Shown here piece after piece: positions 5,443 through 7,741 of a DNA stretch of 7,741 bases. The position numbers and the translations under genes are program-made. The notes under the pieces are model-generated. The model saw only the letters and a program-made list of their open reading frames with translations. It had not been told where the DNA came from and ran no database searches. Every line of letters starts with the position of its first letter. Within the stretch, counting starts at the first letter, position 1. The stretch is from an uncultured Saprospiraceae bacterium (GTDB taxonomy: Bacteria; Bacteroidota; Bacteroidia; Chitinophagales; Saprospiraceae): positions 1 to 7,741 of the forward strand of contig CALIQO010000595.1 in NCBI GenBank assembly GCA_938044055.1, read 5' to 3'.

Positions 5443-7038
5443 ATCTGAAGAATTACTCCCATCTCCGAATTCCCAGTAAACATCATACGTACTATCAATG
5501 GGTAGTGATAGGTTGTTGAAAAAGATTTCCCCAGGATTACAACCTATAAAAGTAGAAGGTTCTACAACCACGATCTCTGGTGCGGGTTGCCATAAAATAT
5601 CTTTATAAACTGTATCTCGACATCTATTTTCATCAAGCAAAGAAAGCTTAACGGAATATATTCCTGGTTCAGCATATTGATGTGTAGGAGCTATCTGAGT
5701 GCTTACGCCGCCATCCCCAAAATCCCAATCTAATCTTTCTAACCTTGCAGAAGAAGTATCTATATTGATCTTGAAATCCACAGGACCAAATTCACATGGA
5801 TCAAAATCTGGTATAAAATCCCCGATTAGTTCCGGTTTTATATCAACAATGACTTTAGCCGTATCCGCACATTGATCCCCTTCATTCAATATCATGAGAC
5901 CATTAAATAATCCTGGTCCAGGAAACTGGAATACGCCATCTCTGTCTCTAGATGTCACTTCACCATTTATATCAAATTTCCAAGAATAAGAAAAAATATT
6001 CTCAGGCTCGAAACTGGCATTATTAAATTCTATCTCTGAAGCGCCACACCCGCGTATAAGATATTCTTGAAAACCTATTCTCTCTGCATCATCTAGTTGA
6101 GCAGTAACCGGCTTAAAACACTTAGTTACATTAAACTGAAAATCCCGTTTAATAGTAGCCATCAATCTGCCATTCCTGAATTCCTTAACACACACCCCTA
6201 CTACAAACTGACCTTCAATATTTGGTACACCGGTTATTTGTCCTGTTCTGGAATCAATTGTTACAATCGGATCACCTAACAGAGGAGCTAGCGCCGAATA
6301 AGAAGGTCTTCGGAATTTAACTAAGTCAAATGGAGGGAGGCAACTTGCAGCAGGCGGTAAAGGAGTGGTACATGGTCCTCCATCACCTACACCACCAGCT
6401 GTGAGAGGAGAACAAAATTCATATACCAATTCATCACCCTCGAAATCAAGACCTGAATGATCAAAATCTAGCCGCTCGTTAACACATATTATCGTCGGTG
6501 GAAATTGTCTAAATACGGCACTAGAATTACATTGACGCTGAGCAAAAGGAGTAATCTCTACTGTAAAAGCTGCTCCTGTACTTCCTGGATCTACTATATT
6601 ATTAATGGTTTCATTGCGACAGCATCGCTGATAAGCAATCATATATTCCTCATCTATTACCCTAAGCGTTACTTCGAATTGATAAACCCCCTTTTCAACA
6701 ACAATGTTAGAGGGAAACTCTAGGCAAGGATTAACATTGGGGTTTTGTATTTCCGAAATATCCTTCACTGCTGTAGACACAGTTCTCACAGATCTCCAAC
6801 GCCTTGCTCCGCCTCTATATATTCCAAATTCTGCAATGTTGTCATAAGGTGCAATACCGTTAATGGCATCTCGATATATGGTACAGGTAATTACAAGTGT
6901 AATCATACTGTCTGCACTGATTCCTACACAACCATAGGTAATATCACCTCCGACAATATGGGTAGAATTACCAGACACAGGAAGCAATAAAAAAAGAATT
7001 ACAGTGAGATAGTATAGCTTGTAAATCCCCTTATTCAT
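4795..7038 (-). CDS. Secreted PKD-repeat protein with T9SS type B (gliding motility-associated) sorting domain
   Basis: A 747-residue exported protein. Residues 1-25 form a Sec signal peptide (hydrophobic core LTVILFLLLP, likely cleavage just before THIVGG). Residues 26 to about 305 are a cysteine-rich N-terminal domain (12 Cys) with THIVGGDITYGC, YQRCCRNETINNIVD, FPPTIICVNE and QFVVGVCVKEFRNG, a layout I recall from Saprospiraceae-like surface proteins of unknown function. Four PKD or PKD-like beta domains follow, at about 310-400 (divergent), 405-482 (LDWDFGDGG), 487-570 (VYWEFGDGS) and 571-650 (WQWDFSGEG). Residues 655-747 are the T9SS type B sorting domain of the CHU_C/gliding-associated family: MPNAFTPNNDTKNDLF, VYNRWGEMIF, GWNG, terminal KGTITLIR. 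Such domains direct passage through the outer membrane to the surface or medium. No catalytic domain is visible; adhesion or a structural role is inference only. It starts 55 bases after a paralogue, with no clear promoter between them, so cotranscription is likely. Confidence 0.9.
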   Translation of the reverse strand: MNKGIYKLYYLTVILFLLLPVSGNSTHIVGGDITYGCVGISADSMITLVITCTIYRDAINGIAPYDNIAEFGIYRGGARRWRSVRTVSTAVKDISEIQNPNVNPCLEFPSNIVVEKGVYQFEVTLRVIDEEYMIAYQRCCRNETINNIVDPGSTGAAFTVEITPFAQRQCNSSAVFRQFPPTIICVNERLDFDHSGLDFEGDELVYEFCSPLTAGGVGDGGPCTTPLPPAASCLPPFDLVKFRRPSYSALAPLLGDPIVTIDSRTGQITGVPNIEGQFVVGVCVKEFRNGRLMATIKRDFQFNVTKCFKPVTAQLDDAERIGFQEYLIRGCGASEIEFNNASFEPENIFSYSWKFDINGEVTSRDRDGVFQFPGPGLFNGLMILNEGDQCADTAKVIVDIKPELIGDFIPDFDPCEFGPVDFKINIDTSSARLERLDWDFGDGGVSTQIAPTHQYAEPGIYSVKLSLLDENRCRDTVYKDILWQPAPEIVVVEPSTFIGCNPGEIFFNNLSLPIDSTYDVYWEFGDGSNSSDISPTHVYTEAGSYDVLVDITSPIGCNIRRTFRDWIRIEPSPIAGFTCDPQQPDRFNPTVNFTDQSTGAIGWQWDFSGEGASFIPNPMFKFPDTGLYLVELVVVNENSCTDTMAKVIDVLPIVTLHMPNAFTPNNDTKNDLFLGKGDLEGIKSYNLQVYNRWGEMIFQTLDPYEGWNGQKDNNGERSPIGAYAYKVLYVDPRGQERELKGTITLIR

Positions 7039-7093
7039 AGTGGAAAAATAAGAAATAAGCGAGTGCTTCTTTTCAGTGCAGCGGACATATGGT

Positions 7094-7741
7094 TTATCTA
7101 ATCAAGGTAACGTGACCTTTTATCTGTTCATTTTCTCCCCTAGAAGTAACATAATCTATAACGAATACATATACTCCACTAGGTGACTCTCTTCCTGAAT
7201 TGTTTTTCTTTCCGTTCCATCCTACAGATGTATCATCCGTACCAAAAACTTTCTCTCCCCACCTATTAAAAATATTAAAATTATAATCTGATACTCCGTC
7301 ACTTAACCCGATACCTATGAATAGATCATTAAGGGCATCATTATTAGGCGTAAATGCAGAAGGCATGAAGATATTAGTCGTAGGAGCAATGTCGACAATG
7401 GTAGTCATTGTATCTGTACAACTATACTCGTTAACAACAACCTGCTGTACAATATAAATTCCCGTATCTGGAAAAACGAAAACCGGATCACTGTCAAATG
7501 AAACGCCCAAATCATCAAAAATATACTGATATCCTATAGCCCCTTCAGATTCATCTGTAAATGTTAATTCCTTATTGATTATAGAAGGCACTTCTGGTGT
7601 AAAAGTAAATCCAGCGGTCGGCTTAGGTTCTATCAGAATCCAATCTGTAAAAGTTTTAGAAGTTGTACAGCCGATGGGTGTGGTTATATCTATAGAAACG
7701 TCATACCTGCCTTCTTCATTGAATACATGAAAAGGGCTTAT
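7094..7741 (-). CDS. T9SS type B sorting-domain PKD protein, C-terminal part (5' end outside window)
   Basis: The frame is open to the right edge, so only the last 215 residues are visible. They contain the end of one PKD domain (from SPFHVFNEEGRYDV), a second PKD-like domain (about 39-118, with FPDTGIYIVQQ and SCTDTM) and a complete T9SS type B sorting domain (about 123-215: MPSAFTPNNDALNDLF, IFNRWGEKVF, GWNG, terminal KGHVTLIR). The visible part aligns without a gap to residues 533-747 of the downstream gene, with about 115 of 215 identical by my hand count, so the two are tandem paralogues. A GTG at 7591 is not a start, since conserved PKD sequence continues upstream of it. The protein is presumably much longer, with a signal peptide and perhaps the same N-terminal domain, but that cannot be seen. 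It is probably the first of the two in a shared transcript. Confidence 0.9.
   Translation of the reverse strand: MSPFHVFNEEGRYDVSIDITTPIGCTTSKTFTDWILIEPKPTAGFTFTPEVPSIINKELTFTDESEGAIGYQYIFDDLGVSFDSDPVFVFPDTGIYIVQQVVVNEYSCTDTMTTIVDIAPTTNIFMPSAFTPNNDALNDLFIGIGLSDGVSDYNFNIFNRWGEKVFGTDDTSVGWNGKKNNSGRESPSGVYVFVIDYVTSRGENEQIKGHVTLIR
7094..7741 (-). repeat. Paralogous segment, copy 1 (pairs with 4795-5442)
   Basis: This is the upstream copy of the tandem pair. Both copies begin with the same ISP-x-HV motif at the left edge of the alignable part and end in TLIR. The window edge, not a biological boundary, limits this copy. Confidence 0.85.

Noticed and set aside
5060..5448. Plus-strand open frames opposite the T9SS gene (also near 6097-6279, 6505-6723 and 6745-6990)
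   Set aside because: They lie antisense to a well-supported coding sequence with clear domains, and their translations show no recognisable motifs or plausible start context.
7039..7093. Possible promoter in the 55-base gap before the 747-residue gene
   Set aside because: The best -7 look-alike (TATGTCCG) has two mismatches to TAnnTTTG and its TTG is only 13 bases upstream. A short GCACT direct repeat here has no pairing partner.
7589..7591. GTG at 7591 (minus strand) as the start of the right-hand T9SS gene
   Set aside because: The open frame continues to the edge with sequence paralogous to the neighbouring gene, so the gene is cut by the window.

Overview
This is a stretch of AT-rich bacterial chromosome, most likely from the Bacteroidota and probably close to the Saprospiria. 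Three things support this. Two genes encode proteins with the C-terminal sorting domain of the type IX secretion system (T9SS). One of them opens with a THIVGG-type N-terminal domain that I associate with Saprospiraceae-like bacteria. The promoter in front of rplS fits the Bacteroidota consensus TTG-N19-TAnnTTTG, and no start codon has a convincing Shine-Dalgarno sequence.

The left part, 3-3036, reads rightward. It holds the 3' end of ppk1 (polyphosphate kinase), purB (adenylosuccinate lyase) 13 bases later, a GNAT acetyltransferase resembling spermidine/spermine N1-acetyltransferase 10 bases after that, and, after an 83-base gap, a small acidic helical protein of unknown function. The first three genes are packed like an operon.

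The right part, 3041-7741, reads leftward. In transcription order it holds the 3' end of a large T9SS-exported PKD-repeat protein, a complete 747-residue paralogue of it, rplS (ribosomal protein L19) with its own promoter and an intrinsic terminator, and purM (AIR synthetase) with a separate candidate promoter. The two halves meet tail to tail with only 4 bases between stop codons, at 3036/3041.

The core genes serve purine synthesis (purB, purM), polyphosphate metabolism (ppk1) and translation (rplS). The accessory content is the pair of cell-surface or secreted PKD proteins, whose last 215 codons align without a gap and are about half identical by my hand count. I see no RNA genes, insertion sequences, CRISPR array, phage genes or defence genes. 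No gene-free stretch exceeds 100 bases. I do not see a clearly new system. The best leads are the tandem T9SS paralogues with their uncharacterised cysteine-rich N-terminal domain, the divergent PurM that lacks the usual glycine-rich loop, and an out-of-frame upstream ATG in the rplS leader.
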